A stretch of DNA of 64,000 nucleotides from VRUE01 sp963715455 (GTDB lineage: Bacteria; Actinomycetota; Thermoleophilia; Solirubrobacterales; 70-9): NCBI GenBank assembly GCA_963715455.1, contig OY970245.1, forward strand, positions 2,170,001-2,234,000. The letters run 5' to 3'. The notes beneath the pieces were generated by a model. That model was not told where the DNA came from. It made no database searches and was given only the letters and a program-made list of their open reading frames with translations. The translations under genes and the position numbers were made by a program. Positions 41,591-50,209 of this stretch are shown here, in pieces (the first letter of the stretch is position 1; every line of letters starts with the position of its first letter).

Positions 41591-41989
41591 CTAGAGCCCC
41601 TCGGGCTGGGTACGGCCCTCGCCGTAGTCGGGGATCTGCTGGACGGACCAGCGGTTGCCGTCTGGGTCGCTAAAGAAGACGAAGCGGCCCCAGGGGAAGT
41701 CCTCTATCTCGGAGACCTCCATCCCTCGCCCAACGAGCTCCTCCCGCGCCGCCTCGATGTCCTCGACGACGAGCTGCAGGCCCTCGAGCGAGCCAGGCTC
41801 CATCTCGGTGATCCCCTCGCCGATCGAGATCGAGCAGTCAGACCCGGACGGAGTCAGCTGCACGAAGCGCAGGCCCTCTCGCACGGTCACGTCATTGTCG
41901 ACATTGAAGCCCACCCGCTCGGCATAGAACTCCTTCGCCCTGTCGACGTCGGAGACCGGCACGGGAATCAGCTCGAGCTTGAAGTCCAT
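41591..41989 (-). CDS. VOC-family glyoxalase-like protein
   Basis: A 132-residue single-domain VOC protein: PVPVSDVDRAKEFYAERVGFNVDND at the N-terminus and WGRFVFFSDPDGNRWSVQQ at the C-terminus, with the typical Glu in EGLQLVVEDIEAAREEL. Compared with glyoxalase I, the metal ligands are not fully obvious, so it may be a binding protein or dioxygenase-like enzyme. It stands alone on the minus strand. Confidence 0.85.
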   Translation of the reverse strand: MDFKLELIPVPVSDVDRAKEFYAERVGFNVDNDVTVREGLRFVQLTPSGSDCSISIGEGITEMEPGSLEGLQLVVEDIEAAREELVGRGMEVSEIEDFPWGRFVFFSDPDGNRWSVQQIPDYGEGRTQPEGL

Positions 41990-42287
41990 CGAGCGAGATT
42001 ACTTGCCCATGCGCGATCTGGGCCTTGTTCATCTTCGAGCGCCGGGATGGCCTCACGCTGGTCCTGTGTCGACTGAGTAGAGGGTGCCGCCGGCCCGGAC
42101 GCCTCGCCGCCGAAGGGGCGGTTGGTCTTCTCACCCGAGCGGGAACCGGAGTTGGAATGCCGGTAAAAGCCGCTGGGGCCCGGGCTGGCGGTCCGCCCTG
42201 TTCCGCTACCCGCGACGACGCGAAGCAAGCAACCAACTCGCGCCGCGCACGGGACATCGTCGGCAAGCACCCTCGCCCCTTCCTCGG
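41990..42287. other. ~300-bp gap without a recognisable gene
   Basis: Frames on both strands are open because of the high GC content, but none has a good start or similarity. I see no RNA gene and no strong hairpin. It probably carries the promoter of the VOC gene. Confidence 0.5.
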
Positions 42288-44537
42288 TCAGGTTGCCGGC
42301 TGGTTGGCGAAGGCCTGGTAGGCGCGGCACGGTTGTCCCCGCAAGCCCGGGCAGGGAGGTAGGCCGGTCGGCACGCTCAGCCCGGGTACGACGGGGAGCA
42401 GGAGGTTCGAGGGCATGTCCTCGCCGTAGGCGATCGCGACCTGCGCGGTGCCCTGCGGCTCAGTCTCGTCGAAGGCCCAGATCGGCTGGGTGCCGTTGGG
42501 GGCGGCGATCGTCACCCGGATCCGCGAGCCGGCTCGATACGCGTGCCCCTCGTAGTAGAGCGGGATCGTCACCGGCACGAACTGATCGGGCGGCAGTGGG
42601 GAGAAGTCGGATTCACGCAGGCTCAGCACCGGTTCCAGCGGGGTGCTCTGCTCGGGGTCGAGCGCCCGCGCGGCGCCCCGGACCCAGCCGTTCTGGACAA
42701 AGGTCTCCTTGCCGTCGGGCCTCACCTCGCTGATCGTCGCCTGGAGGTCGACGTTGGGGGTCGAGGAGCGGACCCACACGTTCACGGCCCCGGCCCCGAT
42801 CACGGTCGTGTTCGCGCTCAGCGGCGCGGTGAGGTAGGAGACGGCGCTTCCCGGCGGGCTCTGCGCCCATTCGTATTTGGGCATTGCCGTCCAGAGGCCA
42901 CCGGTGCCGGCGCCGGTGTCGCCGCTGAAATCGGTCCTCGGCAGGGCATCGGCGTCCCAGGTGAACTCGTCGGCGTGTGAGCCGGCCGGCGGAGCGCCGC
43001 TCAAGCCGCCGCCCGGCGAGAGGTACCAAGCCCTGGCTTCGGTGCCGGGGACCGGGAGCTCGTCGAAGGACTTCTCGAAGCCGGGGTAAGGCCGGCCCGG
43101 CGAGAGGCCGCCAGCGCCGCTGTCGAAGAGCACCCGGACCGGCTTCAGTTTCTCGAAGGCGGTCAGCGCCGATTTGTAGGTCGGCTGCAGCTGGATTGGA
43201 TCGAGCGGCAGCGTCATCCCCGGTATTCCCATCGCTTCCTGGAAGATCAGCGGCGCGGCGGCGCGGACCGCCGCCGAAGCGAGGAGCGGTGGCCGCTTGG
43301 CGACGTAGAGCTGCAGGAAGTCGTACCAGCGGTTGAACGTCGCCGGGTCCAGCGAGTCGACGTGCGTGCCGTTGGTGAAGGTGAACCACTTCCGCTGCGT
43401 TCCGGTGAAGCGGTCGGCGAGGTTCGCGCAGTGGCCGCCGGTCTGCTCGTCGGTCCACTGGCAGGCCATGAAGGTCGGCGCCTCGATCTCGTCGACGAAG
43501 GTGGCCGGCGCCAGCGGATCGGCGACCTCGGGTATGTAGTGGTCGTTTTCCTCGATCTTCTGGAGGAGATCCACCGCCTCGGGGTGCAGGGCCTGGTTTG
43601 CCGCGCAGGTCGCGTCGCCTTCCTGGATGCGCTGGTGGGCCCATTCCTGGCCCGAGGTCGGCGACGCCGCTTCGGCGTCGTGGACCCGTTCTTTGGCCCA
43701 CTCGAGCGCGAAGCCGGTGTTGAGGATGCCGCCCGGATAGAGCGTCGTCTGGGTGCTGTCGATCACCGACAGCGGCGAGATCGCCGCCAGGCTCGGCGGC
43801 CGGGTGGCGGCGGTGAACAGCTGACTGATCCCGCCGTAGGAGATGCCCATCATCCCGACCTCGTCGTGCAGGACCCACGGCTGGCGCGCGATCGTCTCGA
43901 TCACGTCATAGCCGTCGAGGCTCTGCAGCGGCTCGAAGAAGTCGAAGGCGCCGCCCGAGCAGCCGGTGCCGCGCATGTTGACGTCGACCACGGTGAACCC
44001 CATCAGGTTGGCCAGGATCGAGATCCCGTTCTCGGGCCCGGCCGGATTCGCGTACCCGTAGCCCGAGTACTCGATCAAGGTCGGCGTCGGACCGCTAGGC
44101 AGCGGCGGCAGCTGCACCCCGGGAAGCACTTTCGTCACGTCCTGCGGCGGATGGACATTGATCGCCAGCTCGATCCCGTCGCGCGTGGTCAGGTACCCAT
44201 ACCCGCTAGCGGGGATCGACTGGTTGTAGACGCCGGTGCTGGGCGGCGCCGACTGGGTCGTGAGGACCTGGAGCGGAGCCGACGGGGGCCCTCCGGCCAC
44301 GCCGACGGTGTAGCCGCCTCCCGGCGTCACATCGCGAAAGAGAACCCCGCCGAGCTCGTTGGCGCTTTGCGTGGCGACTTCCTGCCCCTCGCCGTCGTAT
44401 AGAGAGACCTGCGCCCCCGGCGAGAGCCCAGTCGCATAGACCTGCTCGACGCTCCCACGCGCCTCGAACGCAACCGCGGCCTCCACACGCACGACAACCA
44501 GCAGCAACGCGAGGAGCCCGCATCCGAGCATCCCCAC
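42288..44537 (-). CDS. CocE/NonD-family (S15-type) exported hydrolase
   Basis: A 749-residue protein with an N-terminal signal/anchor (LLALLLVVVRVEAAVAFEA). The catalytic alpha/beta-hydrolase part covers residues ~110-600: YSGYGYANP, MRGTGCSGGAFDFFEP, the nucleophile elbow GMMGISYGGIS and GTHVDSLDP with the likely catalytic His. A C-terminal beta-sandwich (INVWVRSSTPNVDLQATISEV) is the X-Pro dipeptidyl-peptidase C-terminal domain. CocE relatives cleave esters or amides. Its N-terminal ~70 residues look like an added Ig-like domain. It stands alone. Confidence 0.85.
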   Translation of the reverse strand: MGMLGCGLLALLLVVVRVEAAVAFEARGSVEQVYATGLSPGAQVSLYDGEGQEVATQSANELGGVLFRDVTPGGGYTVGVAGGPPSAPLQVLTTQSAPPSTGVYNQSIPASGYGYLTTRDGIELAINVHPPQDVTKVLPGVQLPPLPSGPTPTLIEYSGYGYANPAGPENGISILANLMGFTVVDVNMRGTGCSGGAFDFFEPLQSLDGYDVIETIARQPWVLHDEVGMMGISYGGISQLFTAATRPPSLAAISPLSVIDSTQTTLYPGGILNTGFALEWAKERVHDAEAASPTSGQEWAHQRIQEGDATCAANQALHPEAVDLLQKIEENDHYIPEVADPLAPATFVDEIEAPTFMACQWTDEQTGGHCANLADRFTGTQRKWFTFTNGTHVDSLDPATFNRWYDFLQLYVAKRPPLLASAAVRAAAPLIFQEAMGIPGMTLPLDPIQLQPTYKSALTAFEKLKPVRVLFDSGAGGLSPGRPYPGFEKSFDELPVPGTEARAWYLSPGGGLSGAPPAGSHADEFTWDADALPRTDFSGDTGAGTGGLWTAMPKYEWAQSPPGSAVSYLTAPLSANTTVIGAGAVNVWVRSSTPNVDLQATISEVRPDGKETFVQNGWVRGAARALDPEQSTPLEPVLSLRESDFSPLPPDQFVPVTIPLYYEGHAYRAGSRIRVTIAAPNGTQPIWAFDETEPQGTAQVAIAYGEDMPSNLLLPVVPGLSVPTGLPPCPGLRGQPCRAYQAFANQPAT

Positions 44538-44685
44538 CAGCGGCGCCCCGCGCCCTCTCCTCCAGCTGTCGTGCGCTTCGCCTCTACCTAAGATTCAGTA
44601 TTTCTACCACGCCGCAAGAAGTTCAAAACAAAGAACCAAGCTGAGCCTCCCGCTCGCTATCCAAAAAAGTGGGTAGTACAGAGGC

Positions 44686-45030
44686 GTGCGGCTACGGGTC
44701 TTTCCAACCGTCGAGGCGCCGAGCCAAGCCCGGCGGGAGCTTTCTGCGCTGGCGAGCCAGGTCAACCAGCACTCACTCTCAGACATCAGGACGGTGGTCA
44801 GCGAGCTAGTGGGGATGAGCGTCGCCAATGGCGCCCGCGAGCCGATAGAGGTGTCCTTGTGCATCAAGGATCGACGTATCGAAGGGACCGTTCACGACGA
44901 CGGGGCCGGAGTCCGGGCGGTCGGTCGACAAGAGAGCCCACTCGTCCTGCAAATCCTCGATGGCCTGGTCGAGGAGTGGAAAGCCGACAAACGTGAGAAG
45001 CGGATCTGGTTCCGCATGAACGTCGCGTAA
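44686..45030 (+). CDS. short GHKL ATPase-like (anti-sigma-kinase-like) protein
   Basis: A 114-residue protein resembling RsbW-type ATP-binding domains: SDIRTVVSELVGMSVANGA occupies the N-box position, and VHDDGAGV is a G1 box. The canonical TN of the N-box (ELVTNAVxHG) is replaced by GM, so ATP binding may be lost. It starts with GTG. The next gene follows by 3 nt, so the two are probably co-transcribed. A role in sigma-factor or stress control is inferred from the fold only. Confidence 0.65.
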   Translation: MRLRVFPTVEAPSQARRELSALASQVNQHSLSDIRTVVSELVGMSVANGAREPIEVSLCIKDRRIEGTVHDDGAGVRAVGRQESPLVLQILDGLVEEWKADKREKRIWFRMNVA

Positions 45031-45033
45031 CTC

Positions 45034-45720
45034 ATGCCAGCGCGTTGCAATACTCGCGAGGTGGCGGGCGGCAATGGCCATCCATCGGCGGGCACGGCGA
45101 CCCTTGCAAAGGATGGGCAGCCAACAAGGGGTCGGCGGGAGATCTCGGGCACCCCTGGGTGGATCCGGGCTTCCAGCTACCTAAGCGATGCCTTCTCTCT
45201 CGCGGCAAGAGCACACGGCTCCGAACGCCGGCCGTCCGATGGGCGCCTCTTCCTCGAACACGTCACCGAGGTGGCCGGCTTGCTGCAGCGGCTCGAATTC
45301 GACGAGGAGCTGATCGCCGTGGGGCTGCTCCACGACTCGGTGGAGCGGGGCACCCTTGGAGAGCCCGAGCTGAGAGAAGAGATGGGCGACTCGATCGCGT
45401 GGCTCGTGATGGTTCTCAGCGAGGACCCGACGATCGAGTCCTTCGAGGCGCGCAAGGCTGCGCTGCGCGCGCAGGTATCCGCAGCCGGAGTGCGGGCGAT
45501 AACGGTATTTGCTGTCGACAAGCTCTCCGACATCGCCGGGCTTCGTCGCGGAATCGGCGTATCGCGAGAGGCTGCCGAAGCGCGAATGGGAACCAGCGTC
45601 GCGAGCATGGCCGATCACTACCGCGAGTCGGTGCAGATGATCGCCGAGGCCAGACCGGGCTCCGCCTTTCTCTCGGCGCTCAGGCTGGAGCTGGGTCGGC
45701 TCGACTCGGTAGCAGCGTAG
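45034..45720 (+). CDS. HD-domain phosphohydrolase, RelA/SpoT-hydrolase-like
   Basis: A 228-residue protein whose central part is an HD domain like that of MESH1/SpoT: ASSYLSDAFSLAARAHG, FLEHVTEVAGLLQRL, the HD pair in ELIAVGLLHDSVERG and a later VFAVDKLSDIAGLR segment. That pattern binds a metal and hydrolyses phosphate esters such as (p)ppGpp in characterised relatives. There is no synthetase domain. The first ~45 residues are not conserved, so the true start may be later. Coupled to the ATPase-like gene, it may be part of a stress-response module. Confidence 0.78.
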   Translation: MPARCNTREVAGGNGHPSAGTATLAKDGQPTRGRREISGTPGWIRASSYLSDAFSLAARAHGSERRPSDGRLFLEHVTEVAGLLQRLEFDEELIAVGLLHDSVERGTLGEPELREEMGDSIAWLVMVLSEDPTIESFEARKAALRAQVSAAGVRAITVFAVDKLSDIAGLRRGIGVSREAAEARMGTSVASMADHYRESVQMIAEARPGSAFLSALRLELGRLDSVAA

Positions 45721-45879
45721 CCGTCTGATGTCGAGCGAGATCGAGACGTATTCGAGGGCGAGCTGGGCGACTTTGATGCCAAGTGGCCTTTTGGTCGGGT
45801 ACCTCGCCGAACGATTTCCTCAGCGAAGAAGACGGAGAGGCGGTCAACTGAACATTCATCGGAAGCTGACCCAGCCACG

Positions 45880-46089
45880 CTAGCGAAGGAGCACGCGACA
45901 GCGCTTGAGTAGTTCCTCGAGAGTCTTGGGGCGCAAGCCACCAAGTCTCCGGCTGAGCCGCTCGTGCGAAATTGCGCGTAGCTGCTCGGGTATGGCGAAA
46001 CCGTCCTCTTTGAGACCACCCTCTGAAGCCGGAATTGCCAGGTGGAGAGCATTGCCGAAATTGGTTCGCGTGAGCGGCACCGCAAGCAA
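45880..46089 (-). pseudogene. MazF-like toxin remnant (C-terminal part)
   Basis: A 69-codon frame encodes the C-terminal half of a MazF/PemK-type toxin: VPLTRTNFGNALHLAIP, GGLKEDGFAIPEQLRAIS and RRLGGLRPKTLEELLKRC. The N-terminal ~45 residues with the RGDV-type start are missing, so no toxin should be made. Confidence 0.65.
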
Positions 46090-46117
46090 GAGACCGAGAC
46101 TCGTCTGGTTCAGCTGA

Positions 46118-46321
46118 TCAGACCGAGACGATCACGAAGGGACGGGACTTGGCGTGCTCGATCTCTTCGCTCTCGGCGCGATAGGCCGAGAGGGCCGTGG
46201 GATCAGAGGCGAGCTTCTCGAACCCGGCTGCGATCTCGGCCAGCATCGCCTCCTCGTCGGCAGCGCTGACGAGCTTGGCGACCACCTCTCCAGCGGACTC
46301 ACCACGGCGATATTTGATTGA
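46118..46321 (-). pseudogene. antitoxin-like remnant upstream of the MazF fragment
   Basis: An open frame without a good start codon encodes RRGESAGEVVAKLVSAADE, MLAEIAAGFEKLASDP and YRAESEEIEHAKS, resembling the C-terminal toxin-wrapping part of actinobacterial MazE-like antitoxins. It lies just upstream of the MazF fragment on the same strand, the normal order for such a locus. The N-terminus is lost. Confidence 0.5.
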
Positions 46322-46328
46322 TCAATCA
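46315..46328. repeat. perfect 14-bp palindrome
   Basis: TGATTGATCAATCA is a perfect palindrome 58 nt upstream of the start of the 528-aa gene and AT-rich in a GC-rich setting. It could be an operator for that island or a relic of the toxin-antitoxin locus. Confidence 0.5.
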
Positions 46329-46385
46329 GGAATCACGCGATAGGTTCCCCGCCGAAGACGCTAAGGAAAGGATGAGGACTAGCCG

Positions 46386-47972
46386 ATGGCCAACGAGACC
46401 TGCACGGCATTTGACGATGGTGACCTCGTCGACGGCCTCGATCGAAAAGCGCTGAGTCGCTTCATCGTCGGCGCGGACCCGAAACCGCAGAGGATGACGA
46501 CATCCGAGGTGAAAGCGCTCGGCGACATTTTCGCCTCAACCTTCTTCGCCAAGAAAAGGATCCCCAAATCCGCCGAGGACATCATCGAGCGCATCAAGGC
46601 GGGGGCTCCGAAAAAAAGTCGGCTGCGGACGCAGAAGTCGTTCATCATCGGCGAGGGCAGCCAAATCGCGATGAGCGCCGATACGGCGACCGTCCCGCGA
46701 ACGCTGCGTTTCCTGGTGACCCTGGGCAGCGGCCCGACCGGCCCGGACGTCTTCCTCAGCTCCGGTCATCCGAAGCTGATCGCGCCGGTTGAGGTGATGG
46801 CCTGGGACCGCAAAGCGGGCGGCTTCAACTACTACCGCTCCACCGGTCCCGGCGCCTGGATGTTCGCCGGCAACTCACGAGACGCTGTGCGCGACTCAAG
46901 CCGGGGAAAGGGGCCATTCGAGAGCCACCCGAGCGGCTCGCTGATCATGAAGGAGCTGAAGACGCCCTGGATCAACTGGCACTCGCCGGCGGCCAGCATC
47001 TTTGCCAACGTCTTCGCGGTCAAAGACACTCGGCGCGACCACGAGTGGTTTAAAAAAAAGGAGCCCGAAGGCGCGCTGGCCTTCGAGCTCGGGGCGGCAC
47101 GCCCGGCGATCGAACGCTGGACGAGGGCCCGGTTCGCCTCGCTGCGCGACGGCGGTGGGACCGTCACCCGTCCCCGCCACATCATGGAGCAGGTGCTCGG
47201 CACCCCCAACCGACGCCGCTCGACCGTCAACCTGATCACGACGCACGTCCAGAACTCGGCTCTGGGGCCATCCAGCGAACTCGACCTTCCACCGACCTTC
47301 TTTGTCGACTCGGAGGGCCTCTCCGGCGTTCTTGGGCTGGACGAACCCCCTGCCTTCAGGCTCAGCGGCCAGATCTACACCAGATGCCTGACCAAATTCC
47401 AGGTCAGGATGGAGGACGGTGAGGGATTCGTTCGCAAAGGCGACACCCACTTCTGCTTCCTGGTCCCTGAGCGGGCGTTCGAGGACCAGGTCCTGCTGCG
47501 CGAAGCGGTCAAGATCGGGCTCCTCAGCAAACGGCTTGCGGCCTGCCTGCTGATGGTCGACCCTTGGAACCCGGTCTTTTCCGAACGCCGCGCCGCGCTG
47601 CTCCGCCACACCCCCCCAACGGCGCGGATCGCCAAAGGCAAAAGCTCCTTCTCGCAGGAGATGGCAACCGCAATCCTCGCCGCGGCTCAAACCGGGCCCC
47701 CGGACTCGCCGGAGGCGGAGTTCGCGCAGCGCTGGAAAGCCGGCCCCAACTTCAAAAAACCCTTCAACCGACTCCTCAACCGCTACTACAAAGCGGTCGA
47801 GGGGAAGCTCAAAACGCAGGCGGGCTTCGAGCCTTACTTCAAGCTGGCGGAGGAGCGGCGCAAAACCTTCCACGAGATGCCGATCTCCGAGTTCCCGCTG
47901 CTGCTGCCGAAAACCAACATCGAGCGGGCGCCGCGCAGGATGCGATCCGACGGCACCGTAGGGATGGGCTGA
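46386..47972 (+). CDS. uncharacterised 528-aa protein of DyP-associated island
   Basis: A 528-residue soluble-looking protein with no signal and no recognised fold. Visible features are PRTLRFLVTLGSGPTGPDVFLSSGHP (~105-130), a WMFAGNSRDAVRDSSRGKGPFESHP stretch with many charged residues (~157-181), KTPWINWHSPAASI (~192-206) and a basic C-terminal third (PPTARIAKGKSS onward). Trp, His and Tyr are concentrated at ~140-220, as might surround an active site. It is followed after 3 nt by the 332-aa gene, and together they face the DyP-type peroxidase gene. I do not recognise the family. Confidence 0.6.
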   Translation: MANETCTAFDDGDLVDGLDRKALSRFIVGADPKPQRMTTSEVKALGDIFASTFFAKKRIPKSAEDIIERIKAGAPKKSRLRTQKSFIIGEGSQIAMSADTATVPRTLRFLVTLGSGPTGPDVFLSSGHPKLIAPVEVMAWDRKAGGFNYYRSTGPGAWMFAGNSRDAVRDSSRGKGPFESHPSGSLIMKELKTPWINWHSPAASIFANVFAVKDTRRDHEWFKKKEPEGALAFELGAARPAIERWTRARFASLRDGGGTVTRPRHIMEQVLGTPNRRRSTVNLITTHVQNSALGPSSELDLPPTFFVDSEGLSGVLGLDEPPAFRLSGQIYTRCLTKFQVRMEDGEGFVRKGDTHFCFLVPERAFEDQVLLREAVKIGLLSKRLAACLLMVDPWNPVFSERRAALLRHTPPTARIAKGKSSFSQEMATAILAAAQTGPPDSPEAEFAQRWKAGPNFKKPFNRLLNRYYKAVEGKLKTQAGFEPYFKLAEERRKTFHEMPISEFPLLLPKTNIERAPRRMRSDGTVGMG

Positions 47973-47975
47973 GAG

Positions 47976-48974
47976 ATGGCGAAACTCGAGCGCTTCGATA
48001 CGCCGGCGGAACTCAAAGACCGCAGCCCATCGCGGTGGAGCGACGGGGTGAAAAAAGTCTTCGCCAGCTACGTCGGTCCCCAGCGCCCTCAGTTCTACGA
48101 TCCGACCGCGAGGAACACTCCAGCGGACACGCAGAAACCCATGATCGCGTGGTTCGCGTTTCCGGCGGTCGTGCGGGCCAAAGAGCCGTCGCCGCTGCGG
48201 CGCTGGCAGCTGGCCGACGGAGAGCGCCAGCTGCAGGACGAGTACTGCGAGTGGACGGTCGAGCGCAACAAAAAAGGCAAGGTCACGAAGGTCACCTTCA
48301 CCAGCGAGGTGCCGGAGTACTGGGAACACCTCTTCAAAACGGACACCCAGCGGCTGCTCGCCCTGTACAGGAAATTCGTCGACCCGAGGGTCGAGTTGGC
48401 AGACCTTCGCGGCGCGGGTGGCGCCTACAGGCGCGAGAACAAATGGAACACGTCACAGCCGGGCCGCCTCGCGCACATGGTCCAGACGACCAACAACCTC
48501 GGAGCCGCCATCGATCTGGTCGCGAATGCCACCGTGCCACGAGCGAGGAGCGGCCAACCCGTGCTCGACCAGCAGGATCTGGTGCGATGCGGCCGCCTCG
48601 GCGAGCCTCTCCGCCACAGCGATCCGCAGATCGCAGCGGCGGTCAACCACGCGGCGCGGGAAGGAGCCGAGATCACGCTGGGCGACCCGATCGGCCTCTA
48701 TCTCGGCCGACCGATCACGGCCGGGATGGTGACCCCGGATGGTGTCGATGCAGCCAAATTCTGGAAGATCGAGCGTGGCGACGCCCAGCACACTCTGCGT
48801 GCTCGTTTTGAGGTGCCGCCGCAAGCAAAACGAGGCTACGTGGTCGGCGACATCGAGATCGGCGGCCGCCCGATCGAATTCGGCGGTCAGGTGGCTGAGC
48901 GCTTGCGAGTCTGGGTCAGCGCCTGGATCAAGAAAGGGAGTCACAAACCGGCTGAAAAGCCGTGCGTGGGCTAG
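47976..48974 (+). CDS. uncharacterised EYCEW-family protein (332 aa)
   Basis: A 332-residue protein with the segments LQDEYCEWTVERNKKGK (~88-104), FTSEVPEYWEHL, NKWNTSQPGRLAHM, GDPIGLYLGRP and YVVGDIEIGGRPIEFG. The 407-aa product of the gene ending at 50206 carries the same series of motifs in the same order, so the two are paralogues of an uncharacterised family. No signal peptide is present. It is co-transcribed with the 528-aa gene and its stop overlaps the stop of the convergent peroxidase gene by 4 nt. Confidence 0.65.
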   Translation: MAKLERFDTPAELKDRSPSRWSDGVKKVFASYVGPQRPQFYDPTARNTPADTQKPMIAWFAFPAVVRAKEPSPLRRWQLADGERQLQDEYCEWTVERNKKGKVTKVTFTSEVPEYWEHLFKTDTQRLLALYRKFVDPRVELADLRGAGGAYRRENKWNTSQPGRLAHMVQTTNNLGAAIDLVANATVPRARSGQPVLDQQDLVRCGRLGEPLRHSDPQIAAAVNHAAREGAEITLGDPIGLYLGRPITAGMVTPDGVDAAKFWKIERGDAQHTLRARFEVPPQAKRGYVVGDIEIGGRPIEFGGQVAERLRVWVSAWIKKGSHKPAEKPCVG

Positions 48975-50209
48975 GCGACGCCGAAGACGCTGGCGCCCGG
49001 GAAAGGCTCGCCCTCGGTCGCGCGCGGCGGCACGAAGTAGACGCCGGCTGCGTAGGCGCTTAGAAGGCTCTCCATGCCGGGCGACTGGGCCTCTGGATCG
49101 CCCCCGAAGTTGACCCTGCCGAGCCACCCCTCGCCGGTGAGGATCGCGAACAGGCGATCGGGGCTGTCCTGGAAGCTGACGAAGTTGAGTCCAGCCCTGA
49201 AGCCGGGTGACCCCTCAGCCCACTCGAGGAACTCGTAGCCCTGGCGAAAGATCCGCCTGCCTCCGCCGGCCGTGGCCTCGCCGTGATGGTTGGCGCGCTG
49301 GACGTGGCTTTGCAGGACGATCGGGTCATCGACCCGCGGTGGCTCGGCGAAATGCGGGTCGTTCGGCGTCTCCCAAATCCGCGTGCCGGCGACCGGGCAA
49401 GCCGGGTCCGTTACCGGGGCCCCCGCCGCGGTGGTGGAGACGATTGGGCAGCCGCTCAGCTTGTCTCGGCCGACGATCAGCTCCTGCTCGCTGGAGTCCA
49501 GTCGCCTCCACGCGCCCAGGTCGACGGCAAGCCGCAGGAAGGCGAGGTAGGTGCCGCCGGCGCACCACTCCTCGCCGGTGCGGCTGTCGATCGCGATCGC
49601 CGCCTCACGGTCCTCACTGCGCATGTTCGAGAGGCCATCGTGGAAGTCGATCCAGCTGCGCCGGTCGGAGCGCTGGAATCCGAGGTAGAACGTTGCGAGC
49701 TCCAGGTCGCTGGCATCCCGATCGCCGAGGTCCGACAGCAGCTTCCAGGTCTCGACGACCGTGCGGTCGACCGCGAGCTTGGTGTCGCCCGTCACCTGTA
49801 CACAGATCTCGGCGCCGGCCGCATCGGCGTGCGCATCCGTCGCGTACTTGAGCCCTGAGCCGGCGAGTACCGGATCCTCACCCCCTTCCCTCGCGGAGGC
49901 GAACTGGCGCCCACCCGAGAGCCCATCCAGTTTGTGCCGGGCGGCGCCAGCGAGCTCGAAGGTTTTCGGGCCGAGTCCGAGCAGCACCTGGAGGTTGTCG
50001 TCCTCGACTGGAACGGTGACCGGCTCCAGATCCGGCACGCGGCCTTGCTTCAGGTCCGCGTACAGCTGCCAGAGGTCACGGAGCCGTTCACCGACGCGCC
50101 GCGCGTCACGCTGCTCGGTCGCACGAAGCAGCATCAGCGCGAAGAACCTCCCCGGCCGTTCGCCGGGCGCGTAGTAGATCCCCTCCTGAAGGGTTCGGTC
50201 CGCCATCAA
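48971..50209 (-). CDS. DyP-type heme peroxidase-like protein
   Basis: A 412-residue protein with a ferredoxin-like DyP fold: LGLGPKTFELAGAARHKLDGL, the GxxDG-type motif in DFHDGLSNMR (distal Asp), GGTYLAFLRLAVDLGAWRRL, the proximal-His region SHVQRANHHG and RRIFRQGYEFLEW, and GLNFVSFQDSPDRLF. DyP peroxidases oxidise dyes, lignin-like phenolics or other substrates with hydrogen peroxide and are often encapsulin cargo; no encapsulin gene or Tat signal is visible here. Its start overlaps the stop of the 407-aa gene (ATGA), so the two are coupled. Confidence 0.82.
   Translation of the reverse strand: MMADRTLQEGIYYAPGERPGRFFALMLLRATEQRDARRVGERLRDLWQLYADLKQGRVPDLEPVTVPVEDDNLQVLLGLGPKTFELAGAARHKLDGLSGGRQFASAREGGEDPVLAGSGLKYATDAHADAAGAEICVQVTGDTKLAVDRTVVETWKLLSDLGDRDASDLELATFYLGFQRSDRRSWIDFHDGLSNMRSEDREAAIAIDSRTGEEWCAGGTYLAFLRLAVDLGAWRRLDSSEQELIVGRDKLSGCPIVSTTAAGAPVTDPACPVAGTRIWETPNDPHFAEPPRVDDPIVLQSHVQRANHHGEATAGGGRRIFRQGYEFLEWAEGSPGFRAGLNFVSFQDSPDRLFAILTGEGWLGRVNFGGDPEAQSPGMESLLSAYAAGVYFVPPRATEGEPFPGASVFGVA

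Noticed and set aside
45618..46085. A 155-codon minus-strand frame
   Set aside because: It runs antisense to the HD-domain gene and overlaps the MazF remnant in another frame.
46896..48329. A 477-codon minus-strand frame opposite the DyP island
   Set aside because: It has no domain-like segments and mirrors the codon pattern of the two plus-strand genes.
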